Positions 1 to 9,925 of a stretch of DNA of 64,000 nucleotides are shown piece after piece. Below the pieces are notes generated by a model. The model was not told where the DNA came from. It ran no database searches and worked only from the letters and a program-made list of their open reading frames with translations. Positions within the stretch are counted from its first letter, which is position 1; the number at the start of each line of letters is the position of its first letter. The DNA is from Pieris napi (lineage: Eukaryota > Arthropoda > Insecta > Lepidoptera > Pieridae): NCBI RefSeq assembly GCF_905475465.1, contig NC_062236.1:12100001-12164000 (forward strand), written 5' to 3'. Both the position numbers and the translations under genes were made by a program.

Positions 1-200
1 AACAAGTACTTGCTTAAATCAAATACAAAAATCTAAATGGCTATTTTGATTATTGAAGCTAATCAAACAAACATTGTTTCGCTTTATAGTTGGTCAAACG
101 ACGCAACTGTTTTATGTTGGGAAAATCATTTTAATTACACTCGGTTTAATTCTTAAAAATAAACAAATATGCCTTGATTTTTGTTACGAAAAATACTTAC

Positions 201-357
201 TGGTTTGGTTGACAAGGATCTAGTGTATTCTCGCAGTTTCGTCCCGAATGTGGTGGTGCGCACACGCAGCGATATCCGTTTACGAGGTCTATACAAGAAC
301 CGCCGTGCAGACATGGATTACCAGCACAATCGTCGATGTTTGTTTCGCAATTCACAC
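201..357 (-). CDS. Notch: Notch exon: EGF20 tail, EGF21, EGF22 start
   Basis: Lowest-coordinate Notch exon in the window (157 nt). The acceptor is ttttcag just right of 357. The donor, read on the minus strand, is GTAAGTATTT left of 201. It enters in phase 1 (completing a Gly codon) and leaves in phase 2. It encodes VNCETN (last cysteine of EGF20), then EGF21 with CAGNPCLHGGSCIDLVNGYR and CVCAPPHSGRNC, then LDPCQPN of EGF22. The C2-C3 loop LHGGS fits the O-fucose consensus. EGF21 has CAGNPC, so it lacks the O-glucose serine. The next exon is outside the window. Confidence 0.95.
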
Positions 358-567
358 CTGAAAATATCATTTTTATTTACTGAAAATTACATAGTTAATT
401 GTTAAAACCTTTTAAAAAACCTAAATTAGTCTAATTGTTGTTGAGTTAAAATTATGAAAAAAGACTATTTTTCGAGGCATCTCGCGGTGCCGTGGTTAAA
501 TAATTAAAGTTAGAAAATGACACAATTAGAATTGGTCATATAAGGAGTGTATGCAATGTTGCCATAC

Positions 568-681
568 CATTAAATCCAAGAACACAATCACATTTGTATG
601 CATTAAGTCTGTCGTGACAAGTGCCGCCATGTTGGCATGGGTTGGAACTGCATTCGTCGATATCTCGTTCACAACGTTGAC
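568..681 (-). CDS. Notch: Notch exon: EGF19 tail and EGF20
   Basis: A 114-nt exon. The acceptor cctaaacag lies right of 681 and the donor GTATGGCAAC left of 568; phase is 1 in and 1 out. It encodes QRCERD (end of EGF19) and EGF20 with IDECSSNPCQHGGTC, HDRLNAYKC and CVLGFN. IDEC is the calcium-binding start, CSSNPC is an O-glucose site and CQHGGTC an O-fucose site. The joined codon with the next exon is Gly, giving GFNGVNC. The 210-bp intron to the next exon (358-567) shows nothing recognisable. Confidence 0.95.
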
Positions 682-832
682 CTGTTTAGGAAGAAAAAAA
701 TTAGGAAATTTACTTAAAATAAAAATATAATTAGTTATAATTGACACTCTCATTTCGAAATTGATAAATTTTAGTATAAAAAAATCACGTATTTTATTAA
801 GTTATTTATATTTCGTATTTTATTAATTGTAC

Positions 833-939
833 CTCCATATCCCGGTAGACAATGACAAATGAACTGATTAACTCCATCTTCACAAGTTCCACCGTTGATA
901 CAAGGGTTGGACGCGCATTCGTTAACATCTGACAGGCAT
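833..939 (-). CDS. Notch: Notch exon: EGF18 last cysteine and EGF19
   Basis: A 107-nt exon, acceptor tatttcag right of 939 and donor GTACAATTAA left of 833. It enters in phase 2 and leaves in phase 1. It encodes the last cysteine of EGF18 (CLSD) and EGF19 with VNECASNPCINGGTC and EDGVNQFICHC. The sites for O-glucose (CASNPC) and O-fucose (CINGGTC) are present. The donor GTACAA is weaker than its neighbours, but the frame and protein match on both sides leave little doubt. The downstream intron (682-832) is 151 bp and holds no repeat that I recognise. Confidence 0.94.
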
Positions 940-1450
940 CTGAAATATTAAAAACTTATTTATACATTTCCTATACATATAATATTTACTCAATTAACTG
1001 AAAACAATACAGAAAACGATTACTGTAATTGGTATTTAAACGCTCAAAATAAATGTTATAATAATTTATGACTACAACAGGTGAAAGAAACTTGGTAACT
1101 TAGGTAGGTGTAACAACTCAATGAAAACGATGACAAAATTTCATAATTTCGGACCCCAGCTACTTTTTCCTGTTCTCAGACATCAAGAGAATGCTCGCTG
1201 GACATACATTTTGGGCCGATGAAGAGGTAATCGCCGAAACTGAAGCCTATTTTTCGTATCAATTTTTTTATAACCCCTATTATAATGGTTGCATTGCTCC
1301 GAAGGCAATCTTGATAGTCAAATCAAATTCTATTTAAAAAAAAAGATTTTTTAATGTTAGCCTACGAACTTTTCAGCCTACCTAACTACTGTTGAATTTT
1401 GTATAAAATCCCCATTTGAAACTAGATAATTTTAAAATGTTGGCACATAC
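940..1450. other. Notch intron, no recognised feature
   Basis: 511-bp intron between the EGF17-18 and EGF19 exons. It is AT-rich unique-looking sequence with short A and T runs near 1260-1350. I see no reading frame, repeat family or RNA motif in it. Confidence 0.6.
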
Positions 1451-1603
1451 CTCGCATCATAGTATCCTCTTGGACATTCGCAACGGAAACCATTGATGCG
1501 ATCTATGCATTTGCCGCCGTTTGCGCATGGGTTGGACAAACATTCGTTGATGTTGGTCTCGCAGTGTTGTCCGGTGAAACCCGGGATACATTCACATGTA
1601 TAC
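1451..1603 (-). CDS. Notch: Notch exon: EGF17 second half and EGF18
   Basis: A 153-nt exon. The acceptor attcctcag lies right of 1603 and the donor GTATGTGCCA left of 1451; phase is 2 in and 2 out. It encodes the second half of EGF17 (YTCECIPGFTGQHC) and EGF18 with INECLSNPCANGGKC, IDRINGFRC and ECPRGYYDA. The RGYYDAR-C ending matches the unusual EGF18 C5-C6 segment of fly Notch (RGFYDAHC, recalled). EGF18 has the O-glucose site CLSNPC. It lacks the O-fucose Ser/Thr because the loop is ANGGK. Confidence 0.95.
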
Positions 1604-2425
1604 CTGAGGAATTGTTTTATTATAATATACAATAGAATTTAAATTGGGCGGTCAATTTTGGTAGCAATAAGTCATGCCGTCTTTCGTGTCTTTAGGAAAC
1701 TTTAGACAGCGCGTTTTGTTTGATTGTGATCTCCGTGTAATGTGTCTGTGATTGGATTAGATTTGCTGTTAACCAATCAGAGACAAACGAAACAAGATAG
1801 TTTCCTATTTAATTTCATTCTCATCCTACTGATGCTTAAATCGTGAAATTACCGAATGTTTAAAAAAAAAAGTTTATAAAGACAGCGAAAGACGTTTTTT
1901 CAATAATATTGAGTATTTTTCTATAAAAAGCATAATATCCGTGTAAAGCCGTGCCATGCGTAATATAAATGAAACTTACTCAAAATAATTGTTGCTGCAT
2001 GTGAAAGAAAAAATAAGCATTAATAAATATTATAAATTACCGCATAGCAATGTGTTTTAAGCCCCCAAATGTGTTTTAGCAATGAATAAAGTGCGATACT
2101 TTGTACAAACCCAACACTGAGATCAGGTTTTTATCAAATGTGTAATCAGTTGACTTAAACTATTTTAATAGATTTAAACGCGAATTTATTTCAATTTATC
2201 ACGACGATGCTTTTTAGAAATTGTTATCAACAAAATGGCTGTCGGTTATCAACTGGGAACAATTTTAATTCGCGTTTATATTCATAAGTCAATATTAATC
2301 ATTACAAGTATTGATTAATATTGATGAATTTTGGAGAGACAATGTTTTGAATCCCTTTGTATTGGGAATGTATGAAAATGTTCAGTTTTGGTTTGTCCTA
2401 TTGTTTAGTATTATATGATACAAAC
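1604..2425. other. Notch intron with two small inverted-repeat elements
   Basis: 822-bp intron between the EGF16-17 and EGF17-18 exons. It holds a roughly 104-bp inverted-repeat element at 2175-2278 (listed separately). It also holds a weaker pair of arms, taggaaac at 1693-1700 and gtttccta at 1800-1807, bracketing 115 bp. The rest is AT-rich sequence with no gene. Confidence 0.5.
2175..2278. mobile_element. tiny MITE-like inverted-repeat element
   Basis: The 12-nt ends taaacgcgaatt (2175-2186) and aattcgcgttta (2267-2278) are perfect inverted repeats bracketing 104 bp. The interior repeats the word ggttatcaac/ttgttatcaa. Size and structure suggest a very short non-autonomous DNA element. 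No target duplication is clear, so the class is open. Confidence 0.4.
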
Positions 2426-2564
2426 CTATTAATTCCATCGATGCAGGTGGCTCCGTTTCTGCAAGGGTTGGAGTAACATTCGTTTACGTTGATCTCGCAG
2501 TTACGCCCAGAAGTGCCCGGCTTACATCGGCATTGGTAGCCGTCTATCAGATCCTCGCAATGAC
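2426..2564 (-). CDS. Notch: Notch exon: EGF16 second half, EGF17 first half
   Basis: A 139-nt exon. The acceptor attttatccag lies right of 2564 and the donor GTTTGTATCA left of 2426. It enters in phase 1 and leaves in phase 2 with AG, completed to Arg. It encodes HCEDLIDGYQCRCKPGTSGR and NCEIN (EGF16), then VNECYSNPCRNGATC and IDGIN of EGF17. The KPGTSG turn matches fly EGF16 (QAGTSG, recalled). EGF17 carries both the O-glucose (CYSNPC) and O-fucose (CRNGATC) sites; EGF16 has no O-fucose site. Confidence 0.95.
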
Positions 2565-2874
2565 CTGGATAAAATAAAAACTTGTATTGCTAGCTAAATA
2601 TTAATTTATTGTCTATAAACTGGATCAATATACTAACGTGAAACCTCAAGTAAGTTAAATTAGACGTTGCATTAGATTTTGTTAAGATTACTATAAAAGG
2701 ACATTCTTTATTGTGAATAAATTTGTCAGCATTTGCGGAAACAATACGATCTCATAGAAAAACTAACGATAGATAATATAAGATGCAAAATATTAGAGAA
2801 ATAATTGATTATGACTATATGTACTTATAAGAAGTGTTTCAAATTGTAAACTATTAATTCGTTATGGTACGTAC
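2565..2874. other. Notch intron, no recognised feature
   Basis: 310-bp AT-rich intron between the EGF14-16 and EGF16-17 exons. I see no repeat family or reading frame in it. Confidence 0.6.
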
Positions 2875-3042
2875 CTCCAAATTGACACGGATTCGACTCG
2901 CACTCGTTGATCTGGGTCTGACATACCCGGCCCGTGTACCCAGGGTGGCAGTTGCATGTGAAGCTGTTGTCTCCATCAATACATTCACCACGGTGGCATG
3001 GTGCTGATAAGCAGTCATTGATGTTTGTCTCACAGGACATGC
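2875..3042 (-). CDS. Notch: Notch exon: EGF14 tail, EGF15, EGF16 start
   Basis: A 168-nt exon, acceptor cctcttttcag right of 3042 and donor GTACGTACCA left of 2875; phase is 1 in and 1 out. It encodes MSCETN (end of EGF14) and EGF15 with INDCLSAPCHRGECIDGDN, SFTCNCHPGYTGRVCQTQ. It then starts EGF16 with INECESNPCQFGG. EGF15 has the short C2-C3 loop HRGE, as in fly EGF15 (HRGK, recalled), so it has no O-fucose site. The methionine at the left of this frame is only the residue after the split Gly codon and is not a start. Confidence 0.95.
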
Positions 3043-3646
3043 CTGAAAAGAGGAATTTAATCAGAGATGTTTCTCAATCGACGGTTTAGGTTGGGTTATG
3101 AAAGTATATGCATTCTTCCTATACAGAGATACGCACACACACCCATTCACATACTCATACATTCACACATACTTTAGGTATTATACGACTTGTTTGATTA
3201 GATCTACTGACTACTTTCTCTTAAAAAATTGTTTTAACCATGCACCATGTACCACTGAATAATTGTAATCCAGTTACCCACAACACAGGGGCAAGCCTAG
3301 TGTGAGACTAATTTTGCCACAGCCAACGAGCATTATTTTAATTTTGTCAAATGATTCATTCAATATAGTATGTTTGTACTATTTTCATTTCGTTCTCAAA
3401 TTGTGACAAAAAGTATTATGTACTATATTGAAATATGTCTAAATACAAATGTGTTATAATTAAAATTGTTTTATTTATTAAATATGTTACAAACAAATCT
3501 AGTTTTATTCGGTAATGTTAAAGTCTATTGGATATATTAGAAATATATATATGTATGTTTGTTGATAACTAGAAAATTCCAGTGATTTTTAAATTACTTA
3601 TATTCTATCGAATATAGAGCGTTATAAAAAATGGTCCGTTACTTAC
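3043..3646. other. Notch intron with non-LTR retrotransposon debris
   Basis: 604-bp intron. About 3115-3315 resembles the segments at 14690-14770 and 15008-15150: a run of acacacac/acatac words, then the words ttgttttaa and catgtacca, then acccacaacacagggg. It is probably a deleted copy of the same non-LTR element, in the same orientation. The remaining 3320-3640 is AT-rich and featureless. Confidence 0.5.
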
Positions 3647-3768
3647 CAGTATAACCAGGTGGACATTCGCAAGTATAGCCAGCGATGGAGTCATGACAAG
3701 TGCCTCCATTACGACAAGGGCTGGATGCACAGTCATCTATGTTGACTTGACAACGCGCGCCCGTGAAA
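3647..3768 (-). CDS. Notch: Notch exon: EGF13 tail and EGF14
   Basis: A 122-nt exon. The acceptor tgtatttacag lies right of 3768 and the donor GTAAGTAACG left of 3647. It enters in phase 2 and leaves in phase 1. It encodes FTGARCQVN (end of EGF13) and EGF14 with IDDCASSPCRNGGTC, HDSIAGYTC and ECPPGYTG. This is close to fly EGF14 (recalled). Both the O-glucose (CASSPC) and O-fucose (CRNGGTC) sites are present. Confidence 0.95.
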
Positions 3769-3875
3769 CTGTAAATACAAGAAATGTTTACCAATATTCC
3801 GAAGAGGAACAGCATATCTCTGAATACTAGACCAATTGCTAAACTTCCATTAGAATACTACATTATCTCGGAGTA

Positions 3876-4105
3876 CCATACCAATGGCGCTACAACCTTT
3901 TAGGTCTGGGCCTCAGTTTATGTATCTGTTCTGATTTTGTAATAGGCAAGTAGGTGATCTAAGGTATGCCGGTTTCCTCGCGATGTTTTTCTTCGCGGTA
4001 CGAACGAGTGTGTACCCACAGAGACATAAATTCCATTGGTGCACAGCCAGGGATCGAACCTACGACAGGGTGAGTCACACGCTGTAGCCACTAGGTCAAC
4101 ATTGC
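3876..4105 (-). mobile_element. tRNA-derived SINE with 10-bp target duplication
   Basis: Copy of the main SINE family here, in the 398-bp intron between the EGF13 and EGF14 exons. The tRNA-like head is at the right end: minus-strand box B GGTTCGATCCC, preceded by a box A region. The tail at the left carries the family words ggcgctacaaccttttaggt and tctgtatctgttc. Perfect 10-bp direct repeats (tctcggagta at 3866-3875 and 4106-4115) flank it. Without the insertion the intron would be about 158 bp. Confidence 0.9.
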
Positions 4106-4166
4106 TCTCGGAGTAATCAAATAAAACCCACTATAAAGGTCATTCTAGAATGCCTAAAGAACTCAC

Positions 4167-4281
4167 CCAATAACACAAGTACACCTAAATGCATTAATCA
4201 TGTCATGGCATACTCCACCATTCAGGCAAGGGTTGTTTGCGCACTCGTCGATTTCAACTTCACACTGAGTACCCGTAAAAC
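4167..4281 (-). CDS. Notch: Notch exon: EGF12 tail and EGF13
   Basis: A 115-nt exon. The acceptor ttgtaatttcag lies right of 4281 and the donor GTGAGTTCTT left of 4167. It enters in phase 1 and leaves in phase 2. It encodes FTGTQCEVE (end of EGF12) and EGF13 with IDECANNPCLNGGVC, HDMINAFRC and TCVIG. EGF13 keeps the calcium-binding IDEC. It has CANNPC, so the serine of the O-glucose site is missing, and LNGGV lacks the O-fucose residue. Confidence 0.95.
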
Positions 4282-4539
4282 CTGAAATTACAAAAAAAAA
4301 ATATAATTTAATTACTTGAGAACTAATTATTGCTGCATCAACAGAACTTGTTCTTTAGAAAGATATTCACAAAAGAATTATCTGCGTAGTTCGCCAATGT
4401 ATCGGGTTTTAGCTACAATGTATGAAGATGTTGACTTTGTCTTTATTTAGCAGTAGTAATCATTTATATTTTCTTTCAAATATGAAGTTGTTGTTTGTTC
4501 AATGTTGAAACTTTTTATAAATCTATTAATGTACTTGAC

Positions 4540-4604
4540 TTATATATTCTGTTTATCAATGTAATCTGTTTGGGCTATGTATATTATGTAAGTGTTTGTT
4601 TTTG
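4540..4604 (+). repeat. left part of interrupted dispersed repeat
   Basis: The words ttctgtttatcaatgtaatc, tgtttgggctatgtat and gtaagtgttt match the uninterrupted copy at 12050-12150. The right part, aatatgtgtagcttataaat, resumes at 4963-4990. The TIR element 4605-4958 lies exactly between the two parts, so it inserted into this older repeat. Confidence 0.7.
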
Positions 4605-4958
4605 AAGTTATACTTCTTTAGGCGCGTTATTAAAAGTTGATGAGAGTGAAATTTTACGGTGTGCGCGCACCGTGACACAAAATTAACAGAATGAAGTTGC
4701 CCACGGAAGATGCTACGGCAATGGAGAATGGAGATAATTTAAAAACAATATTCGAATAATATTAGAATTTATGTTACACTTAATGTAAGAGAATAATAAT
4801 AAATATTTATTTATTTAATTTTTCAAATGTAAACTGAACTTTACTGACTATAATGAATCCTTTTCCAGTCTTTGATTATTTAATTGTAATTAATTATTTG
4901 CATGCAATCAAAAACTATTTTTCTTACGCGCGTGCATAAGTACACGAACCCTTTTTTT
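4605..4958 (-). mobile_element. TIR element family copy 1 (long form)
   Basis: Starts with gaagttatacttctttaggc and gcgttatta. A palindromic cggtgtgcgcgcaccgtg follows near 4660. It ends with cttacgcgcgtgcataagta and acacgaaccc. The interior matches the long copy at 60847-61222 in opposite orientation over about 350 bp. The inner terminal repeat at the right end is missing about 20 bp compared with that copy. No transposase is encoded, so it is non-autonomous. The superfamily is not identified. Confidence 0.75.
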
Positions 4959-5944
4959 ATAAATATGTGTAGCTTATAAATAAAAAAAAAAACAATACTC
5001 ATGCTACAACCACGACTTTCCAATACCTAATCTCAAGTAAGTCATTATTACTTAGCTATTATGTTAACTATCGATTGTATAACTGTACAATTTGCCAGAC
5101 AAGTCAAATATCTATTACACGTCGTATTTTATGATCGTTTGATTTATGAATGCATTGATTTGACATGATACAGTGAACATTCAGAATGTCTGTCATACTC
5201 TGTAATTGAATTACGTAACTCATATTATAAGATAATAAATAAGATGTAATAAAAATGCCTTTTATTTCTTGCAAAATCAAAGAAAACTTAATCATATGAA
5301 TTTTTTTAACAAAATAAATAACGTCTATTTATTTCTTAATCGCCTCCCTTTAACACATAGAACGTTTATTATATGCGTTCGATTCTCACTGAAATATATA
5401 GGCCGACAAAATGTGATCAAGAAAACGGTGTGTTTGCCTGTAGGGTTACAGGATTTCCATACAAAAACTTTTCACTAAAAGTCACAATTAAAATTACTGG
5501 CCACTATTGCTACCCGTAGATTATTAAAAATATCACTTATAAAATGCGTGGATGGACAAAACGAAGCTTAGACTTTTGAATAAAAAATCATCAAACTAAA
5601 AATAGCCAATCGTAGCCTTCGTCAAATAAAAAGGCTTGCACGGAGTTAAGTAAGCTTTTAAATGCGCCAACGTAATTACAATGTCACTCTGAACATTTTC
5701 ATTTACAACCGCCATTACTTATCACATTTTATTAGTGTTACGGTAACTGCCACAGATTAAATTAGGTTTGAGTGACTTCTGAAGGATTAAATATCCTTAA
5801 ATAAACTACTTACTTATTTTAAGAACGTAAATTTTAATTTTATTTAATACAATTATAATTTGTTTAATTCAAGATATATAATAATAAAAACAAATCAAAT
5901 GGTTGTTGTATGTATTTTTGTAATTATACTCTAAGTCTATGTTA

Positions 5945-6430
5945 AAATAAAATATGTTTATTATGGAACATAAAATACAGGTATCACTTATTCCACGTCA
6001 TTAAATTTGAATTTGTACGCATCCCTAGTCATCGGCAAAGAAGAGAAAGGAGTATGTAGGCCGAGAGAAAAATTCGGCGTAAAAAACTCTCGGTACTCTT
6101 TTAAAATAGCAACTCATCAAACAACACTAGCACTAACAACATTAGTTATTGTTATTTCCGGTGAATTTGAATCTGAGCTTAGCTTTAAGCTATGTCGTCA
6201 GCCCATCGCTTTTGGGGTCTTTTTCCTGTTCCTTAAGCGGATGGCTTCGGCGGTCCGTCTTTTATCTGTTGCAACATGGCCTGCCCATTACCATTTCGGT
6301 TTTAATGTTTGGGTTGGCGCGTCGGTGATCTTAGTTTTCGTCCTGATGTGGTCACATTTTGCAAATCTTTAGGATGCTGCGCTCCATTGCTCATTGCTGG
6401 CTCTTTCCGTAAACACATAAGATATGTAGA
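5945..6430 (-). mobile_element. RTE-like non-LTR retrotransposon 3' end, degenerate
   Basis: On the minus strand, about 6430-6180 reads as a broken C-terminal reverse-transcriptase region: RAMERSILKI, then after frame damage words like NGNGQAM and RWADDIA. This matches the typical RAMLGISL...W.W.GH...RW.DD ending of RTE-type elements (recalled). From 6123 to 5945 follows a tail shared with 18645-18800, including tctctcggcctac, attaaatg/acgtggaataagtgata and an AATAAACATATTT end. It has stops and frameshifts and is not functional. Confidence 0.65.
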
Positions 6431-7505
6431 ATCATATGCAAGGAATGTCTGTTCCGTGCCCAATTGTACTTTCTACTATAACTTTGACTAGTTAAATATG
6501 TCATTTGCAGATTTTACGGATTCAATGTTTTCTATTTTTCTAGATATAGTCCTGGCACGTAATAAATCAACTATACCTTAGGACTATATATGATCGAAGC
6601 CTTCAATCTGATTAAAACGAAGAATTTAAGATAAATAATAGAATGAGAATGCTCTGTAAAACATCTTAAGCGGAGTATGTTTTAAATTGCAAACGGAAAT
6701 CGACTCAATATCTTGTGATAAAGAGAACATTATTCTTTGACAGACTTTTTCCATAGAACACCTGGCCCATACCTGTATTGAATTACACCCTTATTTAGTG
6801 CACATTGCGTTCAATCGTTTATCGACTTTATTTCCTTTGAATAGAATCGAATATTGTATGCAGTAATTTCTATTGATATTTCTTCTGAAATCACTACCGT
6901 ACCAAAAAAGGACCGTTGTCATACATGATCATACAGCTTCCTACTGTCAATCCTATGTATCATGCACATGATTGTAGGAATTCAATAGCTTTTTGCTTTA
7001 TATTTAATTTTAAACAACTCATTTAACCGACCGTATTTATAAATATGATTTAATATAATAATAATAGCCTTTAATGCTGAAAATACTTATCCTAGTAAGT
7101 ACATACAAATATGAAGTACTATAAACACTAATAATTAATGGGCAAGCTGGTTGATTTCTGTTATACAGCTTGTCCTTGGACATACCTAGGCCTCCTCTAA
7201 GAGCTTCCACTCTTCTTTGTTTCTAGCTTTACGTAGCCACATAGGGCCTCTATGATTTAATATAGATGATATTAAATATTCTGCATTTTTAAATATACAA
7301 ACGTGTTACACTTGTAACAACTGTTTGAATTGATTTGAACTCAATTGTATGTTAATTTAAACCCAATTTATAAAGGAATTTGTATGGCATGGTTCGTATT
7401 ACGGTCAATTGTCTAAGCACTTACAGTTCATCAAAAATGATATTATTTGTACGAAATTGTTTTTAATAAAATATGATTTACCCATACGAGTATTTAATGT
7501 CAAAG

Positions 7506-7742
7506 TACAACCTCTTTTCGGTCTGGGCTTCAGGTTTCTGTATCTATTTCATGATCATTAGGCAATTTAATAGGCAAGGTGACCTGTGTCTGACAGGCAA
7601 GCCGATTTCCACACGATGTTTTTGTTTACAGTTTGAGGGAATTTTAAATGCGTATGCACATAGACAGAAAGTCCATTGGTGCACAGCCGGGGATCGAACG
7701 TACGACCTCAGGGATGGGAGTCGCACTCTGTAGCCACTAGTC
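7506..7742 (-). mobile_element. tRNA-derived SINE, left arm of inverted pair
   Basis: SINE copy in minus orientation. The tail words tctgggcttcag and ttctgtatctatttcatgat are at the left. The tRNA-like head is at the right, with box B GGTTCGAtcccc-type sequence around 7683-7700 (minus strand) and the word gcacagccggggatcgaac. It abuts a partial plus-strand copy (7746-7834). Confidence 0.8.
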
Positions 7743-7745
7743 CTA

Positions 7746-7834
7746 ATTGCCTATAAGATTGATAAATGATCATGAAACAGATATTAGATATCTGAGGCCC
7801 AGACCTAAAAAGATTGTAGCGCCACTGATTGTGT
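7746..7834 (+). mobile_element. SINE 3' part, right arm of inverted pair
   Basis: The tail half of the same SINE family in plus orientation: attgcctataagattgataa, atgatcatgaaacagatat and ctgaggcccagacctaaaaa, ending ttgtagcgccactgatt. It lies directly after the head of the minus copy, so the two tails can pair as inverted repeats. Confidence 0.8.
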
Positions 7835-8261
7835 TTTTATTTAAATTAGTAGATACTAAACGATATCAGTAAACAAATCTAAAACGACCTTTAGGTTAGT
7901 TCAAATGGCTGAACGAATTATATTCCCACTTACGTAAGCTAGTACATTTATAGGTATTTCCGGGGAGGGGATAGCCACGCCCTGTTATGGCTACAATTAT
8001 TTAAATGACTCGCCGTTTACGGCTTAATAAAATGTCGTTACGGCGGTTGCACTATTAAAAATACAGCATTTTAAGATTGAATTTAACATGCTGTTGAATT
8101 CCCGACAAATGTATGTATAAAACAATTAAATAACGGGCCAAAGGGCATATATATATACGATAGCTTTTAATCGCGACAAAAGAAGTAAAAGTGAGTATAG
8201 AATTTCAAAGCAAATAAACGAAAACGACGTCACGGTCTGGATAAAATAAATTGGATTTAAT

Positions 8262-8372
8262 TAAAAGGCCGGCAACGCACTCGCGAGTCCTCTAGCATTG
8301 AGTATCCATGGGCGGGTGTATTACTTAACATCAGGTGAGCCTCCTGCCCGTTAGCCGTAGTTATATATAAAA
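8262..8372 (+). mobile_element. non-LTR retrotransposon 3' tail
   Basis: Carries aaaggccggcaacgcactcg, gagtatccatgggcgg and aacatcaggtgagcctcctg. This 3' tail recurs at 27950-28045 and, reversed, at 48300-48400 and 63927-64000. In those longer copies it follows reverse-transcriptase remnants, so this is a 5'-truncated copy. Confidence 0.75.
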
Positions 8373-8593
8373 AATGAGACCTTAGCATATGCATAATTAT
8401 TTAAGTAATACCAGCATATATTTGGACAACCAATTCTATAGTCTATGCCTTGTACCATAAACAATTGTCACGAGTTCGCAACAATGGGAATGTCCGGTGC
8501 ATATCAGAATCTATATTGTTTATTTTGGCTTTAACGTGAATTTCAAGGCAAGGTCTGCTTTATATGGACTGACGATTTATAAATATATACAAT

Positions 8594-8920
8594 ACTAGCT
8601 GATCCGGCAAACGTCGTTTCGCCATGTATATCATTTATAATAAAAAAATAGGGGTTGATCGTAGAGGGGTGAAAGTTAGGGGTTGTATGTATTTTTTAAT
8701 TCTGTATCATAAAAAAATAGAAATTAAAAATTTTGTCTAAAAAATAAAAATAAAAATTTAGGGGTGGACTACCCTTAACATCTGGCGGGCTGATTTGTGA
8801 ATCTAAACCATTCCCAGATCCCCTTGAAGACACACAAAAAATTTCATCAAAATTGGTCCAGTCGTTTAGGAGGAGTTCAGTCACATACACACGCACACAA
8901 GAAATATATATATTAAGATA
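8594..8920 (+). repeat. dispersed repeat with (AT)n end, family A
   Basis: Begins tactagctgatccggcaaac and ends in cacacgcacacaagaaatat with an AT microsatellite. The words gctgatttgtgaatctaaac and ggtccagtcgtttaggagga recur reversed at 26798-26945 and partly at 18313-18575. The structure (one fixed end, one microsatellite end) resembles lepidopteran microsatellite-associated interspersed elements. The class is uncertain. Confidence 0.6.
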
Positions 8921-8955
8921 TAAAATAATCTAAGAACTAAAAAGGACTATATAGA

Positions 8956-9235
8956 TTAATTAATAAAGGTTTTAAGAACCATGGTAACAATGGAAGGAAC
9001 CAATCCACGTTTCTCCCTCTTTAATCGGCCAGCACGGAAGCACCTGGAGTAGACTATCTGTTCCCACCGGTGTCTGACCAGCGCCTCTCTTATGACAGTG
9101 TACAGTTTTGAGGACGATGAGTCTTTCACATCGGTCCATCTGGATGGTGAACGGCCAAGTCTTTTGCCTTGTGTAACCAACCACGATCTTTCACTCCAGG
9201 TTCTCATCGCCTCTGCGCATTGTATGGCCGAATTA
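8956..9235 (-). mobile_element. degenerate reverse-transcriptase C-terminus
   Basis: The minus-strand frame reads GKRLGRSPSRWTDVKDSSSS, then IREALVRHRWEQIVYSRCF. The G(R/K)R...RWTDD-like word is the usual end of the RTE-type polymerase (recalled). The same DNA words (cttggccgttca, agatggaccga, ataagagaggcgctgg) occur on the plus strand at 17218-17440. An open frame of about 80 codons remains, but it has no start and no catalytic motif. Confidence 0.55.
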
Positions 9236-9596
9236 TGAGATAATTCGTTGTATATGGCGAGTTCATACGTTAATATATGATTATATAGTTCAACGTCAAT
9301 ATGTCCTGTAAAGCTATTCTAAATAAGTAACATTAAAACGATATCTTTCGAAATGGTTAACGGTCGTTATCATAAAAAGCGAGTGCAAAGTCCCATAGGA
9401 CATGTTTATGCCATAAAAAAATTAAAATGTCGTCATAGCTGGCAACTTTGCCCTTATTAGTGCACCCGCTGGACTGGTCTGACTTCTGACTGGGACGACC
9501 ATGCAATTCGTAAATACGATACATTTTATTTAAAGCTTATTTTTGTCAATATTAAACATTACTTCAACTATATATTTACTCGTATCAATCAATCAA

Positions 9597-9785
9597 TTTC
9601 AATCAAAAATCATTTATTTATGTAGGTATAACACAACCTACACCCTTATGAACGTCTACTACAACTTATGAACGTCAAAAAAAAAAAGAAATATACATTA
9701 AATGCTTCTAATTTTACATTTACTGCCAGTTCTTAAATCAAGGGCGTAGAAGAGAAGAACTGGCAATAAACTCTCTTTTTAATCG
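9597..9785 (-). mobile_element. non-LTR 3' tail, family B
   Basis: On the minus strand: gttcttctcttctacgccct, gaactggcagtaaatgtaaa, attagaagca, then gacgttcataag and an aataaatga end. The same sequence lies on the plus strand at 36945-37092. It looks like a LINE 3' end with a polyadenylation signal. The phrase gacgttcataag is present twice in this copy. Confidence 0.65.
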
Positions 9786-9856
9786 CCTAGTTTTTGTTTT
9801 ACACTATCAGGCTGCTGATGGGAAGGACAAGGGTTACAAATTAAGATAAATAAAAT

Positions 9857-9925
9857 CAGTAGCGCTACCTTTTTAAGTCTGGGACTCAGATTTCTGTATC
9901 TGATTCATGATGATTTGTTAATACA
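9857..9925 (-). mobile_element. SINE tail fragment
   Basis: The words cagtagcgctacctttttaa, gtctgggactcagatttctg and tctgattcatgatgattt belong to the tail of the main SINE family. It is cut off before the tRNA-like head. At 9966 it is followed by cctcctgcccgtttgcc, a shred of the non-LTR tail seen at 8262-8372. Confidence 0.65.
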
